From Sphingomonadaceae bacterium (lineage in GTDB: Bacteria; Pseudomonadota; Alphaproteobacteria; Sphingomonadales; Sphingomonadaceae): a stretch of DNA of 64,000 nt. Within the stretch, counting starts at the first letter, position 1. The number at the start of each line of letters is the position of its first letter. The translations under genes and the position numbers were made by a program. Location: contig JANYGB010000031.1 in NCBI GenBank assembly GCA_025359445.1, positions 52,868 to 116,867 of the forward strand. The letters run 5' to 3'. Below, piece after piece: positions 8,389-17,900 of this stretch. The notes beneath the pieces were generated by a model that saw only the letters and a list, made by a program, of their open reading frames with translations, did no database searches and was not told the origin of the DNA.

Positions 8389-9180
8389 ATGAACAATCCG
8401 CCCGCATGGCGTGATTCCACAGCGGATCGATACCAAGCGCGCGGATCCCGAGGCCGGGCTGCTGCCGCAGCAGTGCTGATCGAGGGACTGATCATTGTAA
8501 CGTTGATTTACGGACTGGCCGGACCCTTGGCGCCGTTGCCCAAGGTTCCGGCCAGTCTGGTTTCGGTCGATCTCAATCAGCCGCCTCCGCCCGAGCCACG
8601 CCTGAAAGCCAGCACCTCGGCTGATAATGGCCGCGCCGCGCCGCCTTCGCTCAAAGCCGAAGCAGCACCAATTACCGTGCCGCTTAGAGTTATTGTTACG
8701 CCAAGACCGGAGCCCGACGCGGCGTTGCCCGCCGCTTCGACCGGGCTCAAACCCGGTGCGGCAGCTCTGCTTGGCCCGGGCAGCGGGGCTGCAGGCCAAG
8801 GTTTGGGCACCGGATCGGGCAATGGCGGAAATGGACCCGGCGCAGGTAGTGGTGACGGCGATGGTGGTGGCAGCGATGCCGAATGGACCGGCGGCAAGAT
8901 CAAGAACGGTGATTACCCAAAGACTGTGCGCGAAGCTCACATCAGCGGAACCACCGAAACCGAAGTTGCGGTCGGCGTAAACGGCCGTGCCACCGGTTGC
9001 CGCGTAACCCGCACCAGCGGCAGCCGCGAACTGGACAGCACCACTTGTCAGCTAATCATGCAGCGCTTCAAGTTCAAACCGGCGCGCAACGCTGCCGGAC
9101 AGGCGATCGCCAGCCGGATCGAATACGAACAGGAATGGGACGCGCCGCCGCCCCCGCCCGCTGACGATAAAATTCAGTAA
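8389..9180 (+). CDS. TonB-like energy transducer
   Basis: TonB proteins carry inner-membrane proton-motive energy to outer-membrane receptors. The 263-residue product has a cytoplasmic N-terminal stretch, one membrane anchor at about residues 27-48 (AAVLIEGLIIVTLIYGLAGP), a proline-rich periplasmic spacer, a Gly-rich linker (about residues 125-165), and a C-terminal TonB domain (DYPKTVREAHISGTTETEVAVGVNGRATGCRVTRTSG, shown in part, to FKFKPARNAAGQAI). Unlike standard TonB, the C-terminus has two cysteines (GCRV and TTCQL) and ends PPPPPADDKIQ. No exbB/exbD is nearby, so it may serve one receptor class. It overlaps the convergent 9174 gene by seven bases. Confidence 0.88.
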   Translation: MNNPPAWRDSTADRYQARGSRGRAAAAAVLIEGLIIVTLIYGLAGPLAPLPKVPASLVSVDLNQPPPPEPRLKASTSADNGRAAPPSLKAEAAPITVPLRVIVTPRPEPDAALPAASTGLKPGAAALLGPGSGAAGQGLGTGSGNGGNGPGAGSGDGDGGGSDAEWTGGKIKNGDYPKTVREAHISGTTETEVAVGVNGRATGCRVTRTSGSRELDSTTCQLIMQRFKFKPARNAAGQAIASRIEYEQEWDAPPPPPADDKIQ

Positions 9181-9416
9181 GTGCCAGGAGGATCGCTGGC
9201 GGGAAAGCTTTCATCGCTGGCCTGGTCGACGCTGTCCCACTCGGGGGGATTGCTGCGCATCCCATCCGGTCCGGCGTTGCGGACCTTGGCAAAATTCTCG
9301 CCATTCGTTTCGCCTGGGGCAAACGCGACCGGGGCCAACCGTGGCTGGCGCTGCGATGCGTAGCGATAAATTGCGTAGGCAGCTATGCCGAGCGCGGCGA
9401 GTTTGAATAAGGCCAT
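9174..9416 (-). CDS. Small membrane-anchored protein with DESFPASDPP tail
   Basis: An 80-residue protein starting at ATG 9416 with GGAG ten bases upstream. Residues 2-20 form one hydrophobic helix (LFKLAALGIAAYAIYRYA). A polar middle follows, and the C-terminal motif VDQASDESFPASDPPGTY is a short conserved tail seen on several small alphaproteobacterial proteins of unknown function. The length is that of a complete gene. It is convergent with the tonB-like gene and overlaps its end by seven bases. No function can be assigned. Confidence 0.75.
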   Translation of the reverse strand: MALFKLAALGIAAYAIYRYASQRQPRLAPVAFAPGETNGENFAKVRNAGPDGMRSNPPEWDSVDQASDESFPASDPPGTY

Positions 9417-9483
9417 GTTGCGAAAACTCCAGTGCGTCAATCCAGCCAACGCCCCGGCCGGCATTTGGTTCAGACACCCAGGT

Positions 9484-10767
9484 TCATTCGTCGCCAACCC
9501 GCTCGATTTGCGCGCCGACCAGCGCCAGTTTCTCTTCCAGCCGTTCATATCCCCGGTCGAGGTGATACAGCCGGTGGACCTGCGTCTCGCCTTCTGCGGC
9601 CAGCCCGGCGATTACCAGGCTCATCGACGCGCGCAGGTCAGTCGCCATAACTTCGGCGCCGGTCAGTTTTTCGACTCCGTGAACCACCGCAGTGCGGCCC
9701 TTGGTTTCAATATGCGCGCCCATTCGGTTCAGCTCGGGGACGTGCATGTAACGGTTCTCGAAGATCGTTTCGGTCAGCACCGATGATCCTTGCGCGAGGC
9801 ACAGCATTGCCATGAATTGCGCCTGCATGTCGGTGGCAAAGCCGGGGTAAGGCGCGGTTGAGATCGTGGTTGCCTTGAGCGGGCCATCGGCAGCGACATG
9901 GATGCCGCCGGCGACCGGCTCGACTGAAACTCCGGCATCGCGCAGCGCTTGCACAGTTGCGTCCATTTCCTCGATCTTGGCGCCTTTCAAGGTCACTTCG
10001 CCGCCGGTGATTGCGGCCGCGCAGGCATAGGACCCGGCCTCGATCCGGTCCGACATGACGCGGTAGGTTGCGCCATGGAGCCTTGGAACGCCATGGATCG
10101 TGACGTCCGATGTGCCGATCCCCTCGATCTGCGCGCCCATCGCCACCAGCATGTTGCACAAGTCGACAATCTCGGGCTCGCGTGCAGCGTTGTGGAGCGT
10201 CGATTTGCCGGTGCACAGCACTGCGGCCATCAGCGCATTTTCAGTCGCGCCGACCGAGACCACCGGGAAGCTGTAACGCCCGCCGGGCAGCCCGCCATCG
10301 GGCGCGATCGCGCGGACATAGCCCGCCGCCATTTCAATCGTCGCGCCGAGCGCTTCGAGCACCTTTAAATGCAAGTCGATCGGGCGGTTGCCGATCGCGC
10401 AGCCGCCGGGCAGCGATACGGTCGCCTCGCCCATCCGCGCGAGCATCGGGCCAAGCACCAGGATCGAGGCGCGCATCTTGCGCACCAGCTCGTACGGCGC
10501 AACCGACGAGGTGATCCGGGTGGCTTCCAAGGTCATCACCCGGCCGAAATCAGTCGGGCGGCTGCCGGCGATCGAGGTCGAAATGCCGAACTGGTTCATC
10601 AGGTGCTGGAACCCGTCGATATCGGCCAGCCGCGGCAGGTTGCGCAGCGTTAGCGGCTCGTCAGTCAGCAACGCGCAAGGCAGCAGGGTAAGCGCAGCAT
10701 TCTTCGCGCCAGAGATCGGAATGGTGCCGGAAAGGCGATGTCCGCCGTGGATGATGATTTTGTCCAT
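9484..10767 (-). CDS. murA: UDP-N-acetylglucosamine 1-carboxyvinyltransferase
   Basis: MurA transfers enolpyruvate from PEP to UDP-GlcNAc, the first committed step of peptidoglycan synthesis. The 427-residue product has the family start [26 protein letters not shown], with the Lys-Asn pair that binds substrate. It also shows [12 protein letters not shown], a [16 protein letters not shown] active-site loop carrying the catalytic Cys that fosfomycin alkylates, and the C-terminal [25 protein letters not shown] elements. Length is typical. The upstream region carries an inverted-repeat element rather than an operon partner. Confidence 0.98.
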   Translation of the reverse strand: MDKIIIHGGHRLSGTIPISGAKNAALTLLPCALLTDEPLTLRNLPRLADIDGFQHLMNQFGISTSIAGSRPTDFGRVMTLEATRITSSVAPYELVRKMRASILVLGPMLARMGEATVSLPGGCAIGNRPIDLHLKVLEALGATIEMAAGYVRAIAPDGGLPGGRYSFPVVSVGATENALMAAVLCTGKSTLHNAAREPEIVDLCNMLVAMGAQIEGIGTSDVTIHGVPRLHGATYRVMSDRIEAGSYACAAAITGGEVTLKGAKIEEMDATVQALRDAGVSVEPVAGGIHVAADGPLKATTISTAPYPGFATDMQAQFMAMLCLAQGSSVLTETIFENRYMHVPELNRMGAHIETKGRTAVVHGVEKLTGAEVMATDLRASMSLVIAGLAAEGETQVHRLYHLDRGYERLEEKLALVGAQIERVGDE

Positions 10768-10818
10768 AGGACCTTCGTTTAGCGGGAAACTCTATGGCGG
10801 CAAGCATAAGGAAAAGGG

Positions 10819-11011
10819 GTTCGCGCAGGGGCGCAGAGGCGCAGAGAAGCAGGAAAGCGCATAGGTGTCGTACCTTGCCGGAGCTTGTCGATCCTATGAA
10901 AAGTCACGGCAAGCCTGGCGCAGGACAAGATCGGGGCTGCGCCGCAAAAACAAATCCTTCACTCCTTTCTCTTTCCTTTGCGCCTCTGCGCCTCTGCGCC
11001 TCTGCGCGAAC
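10819..11011. repeat. GCGCAGAGGC-type inverted repeat between murA and galU
   Basis: Left arm 10819-10846 and right arm 10984-11011 are inverted copies of a 28-base sequence beginning GTTCGCGCAG and built from the tandem unit GCAGAGGC, with one mismatch; the right side carries an additional GCGCCTCT unit. They bracket 137 bases without a recognisable gene. The unit is a known style of dispersed intergenic repeat in several bacterial groups; the pair could form a long stem if transcribed. It lies upstream of both divergent genes murA and galU. Confidence 0.7.
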
Positions 11012-11059
11012 GATCCTAACCGTGTTGACGTTAACTGCGCCGCCTGCGATTTCAGCACC

Positions 11060-11947
11060 ATGACCAGCCGCAAACCCATTCGCAAAGCTGTCTTTCCCGT
11101 CGCCGGGATGGGCACGCGGTTCCTTCCTGCGACCAAGGCGATCCCCAAGGAGATGCTGCCGATCATTGACCGGCCGCTGATCCAGTACGCGGTGGACGAG
11201 GCGCGCGAGGCCGGGATCGACCAGCTGATCTTCGTCACCGGGCGCGGCAAGACCGCGATTGTCGAGCATTTTGACCACGCCTTCGAACTAGAGGCGACCA
11301 TGACCGGGCGCGACAAGTCGCTCGATGTGCTCGAGCCGACCCGAATCCAGCCGGGCAACCTGGTTACCGTGCGCCAGCAGGTCCCGCTCGGCCTTGGTCA
11401 CGCAATCTGGTGCGCGCGGGCGATTGTCGGCGACGAGCCCTTCGCAATCTTCCTCCCCGACGAACTGATGATCGGTCAGCCGGGCTGCATGAAGCAGATG
11501 GTCGAGGCCTATAACGAAGTGGGCGGCAACCTCATCTCGGTGCTAGAAGTGCCCGAGGACGAGGTTTCAAGCTACGGTGTGATCGATCCGGGCAAACGCG
11601 GGTTCGGCCCGGGCGCCGCGCTGACCGAAGTGCGCGGCTTGGTTGAAAAGCCGAGCCGCGAGGCGGCGCCGTCGAACCTGATTATCTCGGGCCGCTATAT
11701 CCTCCAGCCCGAAGTGATGCGCGTGCTCGAACATCAGGGCAAAGGCGCGGGCGGCGAAATCCAGCTGACTGACGCGATGGCGCAGATGATCGGGAGCCAG
11801 CCGTTCCACGCGGTGACGTTCGCTGGCAAACGCTATGACTGCGGCAACAAGGTAGGCTTTGTCGAAGCGACCTTGGCGATTGCGCTCGAGCGCGAAGACA
11901 TGCGCGATGAAGTGCGGGCGATGGCAAGGCGTCTGTTGGCCGATTGA
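11060..11947 (+). CDS. galU: UTP-glucose-1-phosphate uridylyltransferase
   Basis: GalU makes UDP-glucose for exopolysaccharide, LPS and glycolipid synthesis. The 295-residue product has the nucleotidyltransferase signature VFPVAGMGTRFLPATKAIPKEMLPI at the N-terminus (part shown), PLIQYAVDEA, the GLGHAIWCA motif, LPDELM with the metal-binding Asp, and GVIDPG/LVEKPSREAAPSNL, all diagnostic of bacterial GalU. ATG 11060 directly precedes the TSRKPIRKAVFPVAG start; an upstream in-frame frame extends through the inverted repeat and is not credible. It is convergent with the histidine kinase gene, 13 bases away. UDP-glucose could feed the GT4 enzymes at 31-35 kb, which is inference. Confidence 0.97.
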   Translation: MTSRKPIRKAVFPVAGMGTRFLPATKAIPKEMLPIIDRPLIQYAVDEAREAGIDQLIFVTGRGKTAIVEHFDHAFELEATMTGRDKSLDVLEPTRIQPGNLVTVRQQVPLGLGHAIWCARAIVGDEPFAIFLPDELMIGQPGCMKQMVEAYNEVGGNLISVLEVPEDEVSSYGVIDPGKRGFGPGAALTEVRGLVEKPSREAAPSNLIISGRYILQPEVMRVLEHQGKGAGGEIQLTDAMAQMIGSQPFHAVTFAGKRYDCGNKVGFVEATLAIALEREDMRDEVRAMARRLLAD

Positions 11948-11960
11948 GCCGCGCGTGAAA

Positions 11961-13352
11961 TCAAGCTGCCGCCCCGATCGGCAGGGCAAGCTTAACCGCC
12001 AGTCCGCGCGGGCTTGCTTCGCCCAGTTCCATCGTGCCGCCGTGCAGGCTGGCAATCGTGCCGACCAGTGCCATGCCGAGCCCGGCACCCGAGCGGGTGC
12101 GGGCGGGATCGAGCCGGCCGAAGCGGCGGACCGCTTCTTCGCGGTCGGCGGGAGGGATTCCGGGGCCGTTGTCGGATACAGTCAGCACCACTCCGCCAGC
12201 GCCAGCCAGAACCAGTCCAAGCCCGATTACCGAGCCCCCGGCGGCATATTTGAGCGCATTGTCGATCAGGTTTGAGATCGCCCGGAACAGCAGTTCGCGG
12301 TGCGCCACCACCGGCAGCGTGGCGGGTGCACTGACCGTGATCTCGAAGCCTTCGTCTTCAGCCAAGGGTCCATAAACCTCCGCCAGATCGCGCATCATCG
12401 CGGTCAGGTCAAACGCGGCGAACTGGCTGCGGCCGATCCCCGCTTCACTGCGGCTGATCTCGAGCGCGGTGTCGAGCAGACGTTGCAACCCGTCGGTCTC
12501 GTCGATCGCATCGGCCAGCGCGCCGCGCGCCGATGGATCGCTCACGACCTCAAGCGAACGTTCGAGCGAGGAGCGGATCCGCGCCACGGGCGAGCGCAAA
12601 TCGTGCGCCATCGAATCGGTCACCGCGCGCAGTTCGCCGACCAGCGCCTCGATCCGCTCGACCATGGCGTTGATCGCGATTCCGAGCCGATCGAACGCGT
12701 CGCCATCGGTTTTGAGTGCGATCCGGGTGTTAAGCCGCCCGCTGGCGATATCGCGCGCGGCGCGGCTGAAATGGTCGATCCGCCGCTCGAGCACGCGCAG
12801 TATCAACCACGAAGCCAAGGCAGCGATCACCAGTTCGGCGAGCATGGCGTAAGCGAACGATTGCTCGCTGGCTTGGGTCAACTGTTCCTGGTCCTGCATC
12901 ACTTCGCCAGTCAGCAGGCTTTGCCCGTCCGGCAGCGGCTGAATCAGAAAGCCGGTGGTCTGGGCACGGTCAGCGCCGCTGCGGGTCAGCTGGCCGATCG
13001 TCCAACGCAGCGGCGGACCCGGGGCGGCGGGCCATCCGGCGAGGTTGCCCGCCAGCGCCTTGCCGTCCGCGTTGCGCAACAAAACCACGAAATGGCGGTC
13101 TTCCGATGCGCGCAGCCGGTCTTCAATCGCCCGGGTCAGCGCTGCATTGCCGCCTGTGCGCCATTGCTCACGCAGATCGCCGTTGGCCACTTCGGCGGCA
13201 ATTCGCGCGTCGCTCTCCAGCGTCTGACGGGTCAGCGCGTGCATTATGCCCAGCCCCAGCGCGAGAGTTATGATCTGGGTCAGAGCGAGCGTGACCGCAA
13301 GCCGCCAAGTGGTCGATCCGAGCAGCTTTGGCGGCGTCGCGGCTTCGCTCAT
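11961..13352 (-). CDS. Two-component sensor histidine kinase
   Basis: A 463-residue membrane kinase. It has one membrane helix at residues 16-39, a periplasmic domain of about 125 residues rich in Arg/Leu, a second helix at about 168-190, and a HAMP linker (DIASGRLNTRIALKTDGDAF). The dimerisation domain carries phospho-acceptor His250 in SMAHDLRSPVARIRSSLE, followed by the HATPase domain with N box SNLIDNALKYA, G1 DNGPGIP and G2 GAGLGMALV. The start codon overlaps the response regulator stop by four bases (ATGA), so the pair is translationally coupled. The signal is unknown; the type resembles heavy-metal or envelope-stress sensors, which is inference. Confidence 0.95.
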   Translation of the reverse strand: MSEAATPPKLLGSTTWRLAVTLALTQIITLALGLGIMHALTRQTLESDARIAAEVANGDLREQWRTGGNAALTRAIEDRLRASEDRHFVVLLRNADGKALAGNLAGWPAAPGPPLRWTIGQLTRSGADRAQTTGFLIQPLPDGQSLLTGEVMQDQEQLTQASEQSFAYAMLAELVIAALASWLILRVLERRIDHFSRAARDIASGRLNTRIALKTDGDAFDRLGIAINAMVERIEALVGELRAVTDSMAHDLRSPVARIRSSLERSLEVVSDPSARGALADAIDETDGLQRLLDTALEISRSEAGIGRSQFAAFDLTAMMRDLAEVYGPLAEDEGFEITVSAPATLPVVAHRELLFRAISNLIDNALKYAAGGSVIGLGLVLAGAGGVVLTVSDNGPGIPPADREEAVRRFGRLDPARTRSGAGLGMALVGTIASLHGGTMELGEASPRGLAVKLALPIGAAA

Positions 13353-14038
13353 TCGGGCCGGCCAAGCATGTAGCCCGCGCCGCGCACGGTGTGGAGCAGC
13401 GGCTGGGCAAAGCCGTCATCGATCTTGCGCCGCAGCCGGCTAACGTGAACGTCGACCACGTTGGTGCCGGGGTCAAAATGATATTCCCACACCCCTTCGA
13501 GCATCATCGTGCGGGTCACGACCTGATCCTTGTGGCGCAGCAGGTATTCGAGCAGGCGGAACTCGCGCGGTTGGATGTCGATCCGCTGGCCGCCGCGGGT
13601 GACCCGGCGGGTGAGCAGGTTGACCTCAAGATCGGCGCAGGAAAGCGTCACCTCGATCTGGCCGCTGCCTTTGGCCGAGCGCGCCATCAGCAAGCGCAGC
13701 CGCGCGAGCAGTTCCGAAAAAGCGAATGGCTTGGCGAGGTAATCGTCCGCCCCCGATGTCAGCCCCTCAACCCGTGCATCGACCGTGCCGAGCGAGGACA
13801 GGATCAGCACCGGGGTGGCGACCTTGGCCGCACGCAGCGCCGCGAGCACCGCCATTCCGCCGATCCCGGGCAGCATTCGGTCAAGCACCACCGCGTCATA
13901 GGTCCCGTCGGTGGCGAGGAACAGCCCGTCGCGGCCATCGGCGGCGCGGTCGGTCAGGTAGCCCGCATCGCTCAACCCCTTGCACAGGAAGTCGGCGGTG
14001 CGCTGATCGTCTTCGATTATCAGGATTTTCTGCGACAT
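13349..14038 (-). CDS. OmpR/PhoB-family response regulator
   Basis: The 229-residue regulator has a receiver domain with acidic pocket E9-D10-D11, phospho-acceptor Asp53 in VVLDRMLPG and the conserved Lys in YLAKPF. A winged-helix DNA-binding domain follows (LTRRVTRGGQRIDIQPREFRL in part, then VVDVHVSRLRRKIDDG and RGAGYML). It is the partner of the downstream kinase. Upstream, two imperfect 17-base direct repeats lie between it and the divergent small secreted protein gene, a layout that suggests autoregulation and joint control of that gene; this is inference. Confidence 0.96.
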   Translation of the reverse strand: MSQKILIIEDDQRTADFLCKGLSDAGYLTDRAADGRDGLFLATDGTYDAVVLDRMLPGIGGMAVLAALRAAKVATPVLILSSLGTVDARVEGLTSGADDYLAKPFAFSELLARLRLLMARSAKGSGQIEVTLSCADLEVNLLTRRVTRGGQRIDIQPREFRLLEYLLRHKDQVVTRTMMLEGVWEYHFDPGTNVVDVHVSRLRRKIDDGFAQPLLHTVRGAGYMLGRPE

Positions 14039-14095
14039 GAATGGTCACCTTTGTCCGCTCGCATAGCATCAAGCCCGGCCTTGTTGCTGACGGCA

Positions 14096-14136
14096 AGATG
14101 AAAGTTCTGTCATGCACCCAGATGAAGGCTTTGTAA
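14096..14136. promoter_or_regulatory. Imperfect 17-bp direct repeat, likely response-regulator site
   Basis: AGATGAAAGTTCTGTCA at 14096-14112 and AGATGAAGGCTTTGTAA at 14120-14136 agree at 13 of 17 positions and begin 24 bases apart. They sit in the 171-base divergent region between the response regulator and the small secreted protein gene. ATGA...TCAT and GTAA elements resemble boxes bound by CopR/CusR-type regulators. Binding by the adjacent regulator is inference. Confidence 0.5.
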
Positions 14137-14209
14137 CTTGCCGGTCACCGCGGCGTTGGTTGCAACCGGGTAGCGCCGCCGATGCAAACACGGTGAAAGG
14201 ATACTTCCC

Positions 14210-14473
14210 ATGACCCAATTCAAACTTCCGCTGCTGGCCGGGCTGGCTGCCGCCGCAGCACTCTCGCTCGGCAGCCCGGCATTGGCGGTCTCTACGGCGA
14301 AGCCTGCGGCCAAGGGTGTCGTCAAGCCTGCCGTCAAAGCGCACCCGGCAGCGCTCCATGCCAAGCCCGCTGCCACCGGCCGGATGGTCACGGCGCGGCT
14401 CGGCAACGGCAAGACCGTGACTTACAACTGCAACCTTCCGGGCAACCAGACCAAGCAAGCCTGCAAGCGCTGA
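14210..14473 (+). CDS. Small secreted Ala/Lys-rich protein divergent from the two-component system
   Basis: The 87-residue product has a signal peptide (LPLLAGLAAAAALSLGSPALA), then a low-complexity AKPAAKGVVKPAVKAHPAAL segment, and a compact C-terminus (RLGNGKTVTYNCNLPGNQTK, then QACKR) with two cysteines that could pair. AAGGA precedes ATG 14210. Small periplasmic proteins transcribed away from a two-component pair are often its target or accessory sensor. I do not recognise a named family. A 50-residue mature peptide with a net positive charge could interact with the envelope or metals; this is inference. Confidence 0.78.
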   Translation: MTQFKLPLLAGLAAAAALSLGSPALAVSTAKPAAKGVVKPAVKAHPAALHAKPAATGRMVTARLGNGKTVTYNCNLPGNQTKQACKR

Positions 14474-14604
14474 CAGTCCCTTTGCGCGCGCAGGCAAGCG
14501 GCGGCCCGGCTTTCGTGGACCCAGCCGGGCCGCCATTCAATCCGCCAGACTAACGGGGGCCACCTGTCATCAAGACGCAACTCTGGAACGGCAAAAGACC
14601 CGAT

Positions 14605-14772
14605 ATGACCCAACCCACCAAAACCAATTCGCGCCAAACCTTCGACTGGACAGCCTGGTACGCCAAGATTCCCGGCATCCCTGCCGACTGGGGATTCTCG
14701 GGGTCGACCGAGCAAAACGCTGCACGGCGCGAGATCGCGGTGCCCCGGCGGCGGCTGCATCTGGCGCGTTAA
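14605..14772 (+). CDS. Possible small protein, 55 residues, unknown
   Basis: An ATG at 14605 opens 55 codons, MTQPTKTNSRQTFDWTAWYA then KIPGIPADWGFSGSTEQNAA and a basic tail RRREIAVPRRRLHLAR-like. The composition is protein-like (several Trp, Pro, Gly) and not the Arg/Ala/Ser pattern of shadow frames, and third-position GC is fairly high. A weak GGAACGG lies upstream. There is no signal peptide or membrane segment. I report it because no other gene explains the 14474-14954 gap, but it could be a chance frame. Confidence 0.4.
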   Translation: MTQPTKTNSRQTFDWTAWYAKIPGIPADWGFSGSTEQNAARREIAVPRRRLHLAR

Positions 14773-14795
14773 AGCGCACTGCGGCAAGCCTGAAT

Positions 14796-14830
14796 CGTCA
14801 TCCTGACCCTGTGGAAGGGCCGGTATGACG
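14796..14830. repeat. Degenerate REP hairpin
   Basis: CGTCAT at 14796-14801 pairs with ATGACG at 14825-14830, with CCCT/AGGG pairing further in. This is a decayed form of the CGTCATCCCGG palindrome found elsewhere in the window at 24.3, 39.4 and 61.4 kb. It lies between the small protein frame and the autotransporter terminator. Confidence 0.5.
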
Positions 14831-14898
14831 GGAGGGCCAGATTTTGCGCACGAGACTCAAGCCTCCATGCCCAACTTGCCGCCTTCTCCCGCGAGCAA

Positions 14899-14930
14899 GA
14901 AAAAGGGGGCGGGCATTGCTGCCCGCCCCC
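14899..14930 (-). terminator. Rho-independent terminator of the autotransporter gene
   Basis: Read on the minus strand, GGGGGCGGGCA (pairing arms 14905-14915 and 14920-14930) forms an 11-bp GC stem with the four-base loop TTGC, followed by TTTTTCT. It sits 25 bases beyond the autotransporter stop codon, exactly where a terminator is expected. Confidence 0.9.
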
Positions 14931-14954
14931 GATTTGTTTGGTCGGTTGCCGCGC

Positions 14955-17900
14955 TTAGAACGAGACGCGCAGGCCGCCGTTGACGCCGTGGCTGTCAAGG
15001 TCGTTGCGGAACGTCCCTTGGTAACCCACGAACACGCTCGCTCCGGTGCCGATCTTGGCGCTGATTCCGGCATCGACATCGAACGCTGACCGGCCCGAGC
15101 CGATCGCCGAAACGGTGAACGGCGCAGTGCTGATCCCGTTGAAGAAGCCGGTAACAACGGTGGGGTTGTCATCCAGATTGTAACGGTAGGTCACGTTGGC
15201 ATAAGGCACAATCGATCCCGTCGGGGCCGCAAAGCGCGCGCCGAGCACCAGGTCGGTACGCTTGGCTTCAATATCCCGCACGGTCAGGTTGAGCGTACCC
15301 ATGCCGGTTTCAGTGAAGCCGTTGATGTGACCCGAGGTGAAATCGATCCCGACGAAAGGTTCGAAGGTCAGGCTGCTGCCGCCGATGTTGTAGCCAACGG
15401 TGGCGATCCCCTTGAACAGGTGACCGTCGGTATCAGCCGCCGCGGTGCCCGAGATCAGGTTGGCCCCGGCGCCCGCCGCAACCAGCTTGGCTGCGGTGAT
15501 GTTCCCGGTGATGTAAGCGGCCTGCGCATTGAAGTGCAGCGGGCCCGATCCGTAGCCCATGTAGCCGCCGACCTGCCAGCTCTTGCTCTTGCCGGCCGAA
15601 TTGAGGCCGAGGTAGGTGACATCGTCTTCCGAGTAGCCACCGGCCACCCCGAAGCGCACCGGGCCCGAGCCGAAGTCGACCCCGATCGCGCCGCCAACCA
15701 CGCGGTGATCGCTGCCGAAGCGGTAGTCGCGGCTCTTGCCGTTGGCCCACTGGCCGTAGCCATTGACCCACAGTCCGGTCTTGGCATCTTCACCGGTGGT
15801 TGCCGCGAGCCGCTGTCCGACCTGGCGGGTGAACAGTTCACCCTGGTCTTGCAGCGCAGTGGCATAGGCGGCGTAAGGTTCAGGATTGAGCCCCTGGAAC
15901 AGCGCCTGCGCCTGGGCGGCGTTCATCGAATCGATCTTGTTGACCGTTGCCGATGAACCCGTGCTGCCGATGATCCCGGTCAGGCCATTGGCAACCGCCA
16001 CCTGATTGGGGTTGAGCGCCACGGCGTTGTAAGCCGAGCGGATCACCACTAGGCGGTAGTTGTTGCCCTGGATGCCGCCGCCATTGGCAGTGACATTGCT
16101 GAGCGACTGGAACGCCGAGCCTGCGATTGCCGCGCCAGTCACCGTGGTGAACGCGCCGCTGATCCCGCCGGTGGTGGTGATGATGTCATAGGTTGTGCCC
16201 GTGACATACTGCCCGCCGTTCTGGGTGACCGCCAGCGTACCGGCCAGCGCAGCGGTGCCAGGCACGCCCGATACCGCGATCCGGTCAAAGTCTACGCCGG
16301 CCACCACGGTGCTGGTGCCATTGCCGTTGACATCGGCGGCATAGGTGCCGGTCGAGGTTTGGACATAGGAGCCAGTGATCGCCAGGATCCCCGGGCTGTG
16401 GCCCGGCGCGATCGTGCCATTATTGGTCACCGCGCCGACGATGGTGCCGGGTGCCGTGCCGATTCCGCCGATCAGACGCCCGCCCGCAGCGACAGTCACG
16501 ACGGACGAAGTCAGCGTACCATCAACCGAGAGGATTCCGCCGGTGTTGACCGTCGTCGTCGCTGCCGAGAGAGTTCCGGTGCTGCTCAGCGCCAAAGTGC
16601 CGCCGTTGACCGTCAATGCGCCGGTCAGCACACTGCCAGCGCCGGTCAGCGTTTGTGTGCCGGTGCCGATCTTGGTTACGTTCTTGCTGGGTAGGGCAAA
16701 GTAGCCGCCCGTGCCGAACTTTCCAGAGAAAGTGGTCGAGGTGTTGTCATTCCCAATATTGAGCGTGCCATTGGCCACCACCAGTCCAGTCCCCGCAAGG
16801 CTGCCAATTGTGTTCACCTGAGCCGTTGATGAGCCTTGGGTCAGGATACCGTTTACGATAAAGGCCGAATTCGGGCTGAGCGAGCCCGCCGAGAACCCGG
16901 CGAGTTCGGCGCCGATGTCAATCGTGGTCGAGCCGGAATAGGTGTTGGTGCCGGTAAAGCCCATGATCGTATTCGGATTTGGCGCAAGGTTGAAGATCAC
17001 AACATTGCCCGTTCCGGACATGTTACCGTTATAGGTTTGGAGATTGCCCCACATTCTAACCGTGGCGTTGTTGACGATATTGCCTTGGATCCCAACGCCT
17101 GCGTTGCCCTGCAGAACCCCAGCCGAAACCAGCGTGCCGCCGGTGTAGCTGCTCGGAGCGCCCAGGATCAGCGTGCCGGTGCCGGTCTTGACCAGTTGGC
17201 CCACGCCCGAAACCCCGCCGGTGAGCGTTAGCGTCGTGGCGGGATCGGCTAGGAACGTGCCTTTCCCGCTGAGCGTGACCGCGTTGGCCAGCGTCAGACT
17301 GGCGGTATTCTCAAGAGTACCATTGGCAAAATTGAGCGCACCGGTCCCGACATTGTTGGCGCTGCTGATCGCGACGATGCTGTTGTTAAGGAAGTTCATC
17401 GACCCGGTCAGCCCGGTGTTATTCCCGCTCAGCGTCAATACGCCCGTGCCGTTGCCCACGAAGGACACAAACCCGGCGCCCGAAAGCTGTCCGGCGTAAG
17501 CGCCGCTGGTGTTGCCGTTGGGGCTGAGTGTCTGGTCGAACAGTAGGCTGGAACCCAGTGCAATACCGATATTGCCCTGGAGTGAGCCGTTGGTCGCGGT
17601 CGAACCGGCATAACCGACGATGCTGCCACCGTTGATGGTGGTCCCGCCAGCGTAAGTGTTCGATCCGGTCAGCGTCATCGCCCCGGTGCCGCTCTTGACC
17701 AGCGAACCAGCGCCGATGATCTTGCCGCCATAGGTGGTGCTGGTGTTCAGCCCGCCAGTGTCGAGGACAACGGCAGCTCCGTTCAGGTTGACCACGGCAT
17801 TCGCGCCGGTCCCGGCGAGTGAGCCGATCGTATCGCTGGCATCAAACCGCACTGCGCCGGTGGTTGTTGCGGTCGAATTGACCGTTACCGCCGTGGTCGC

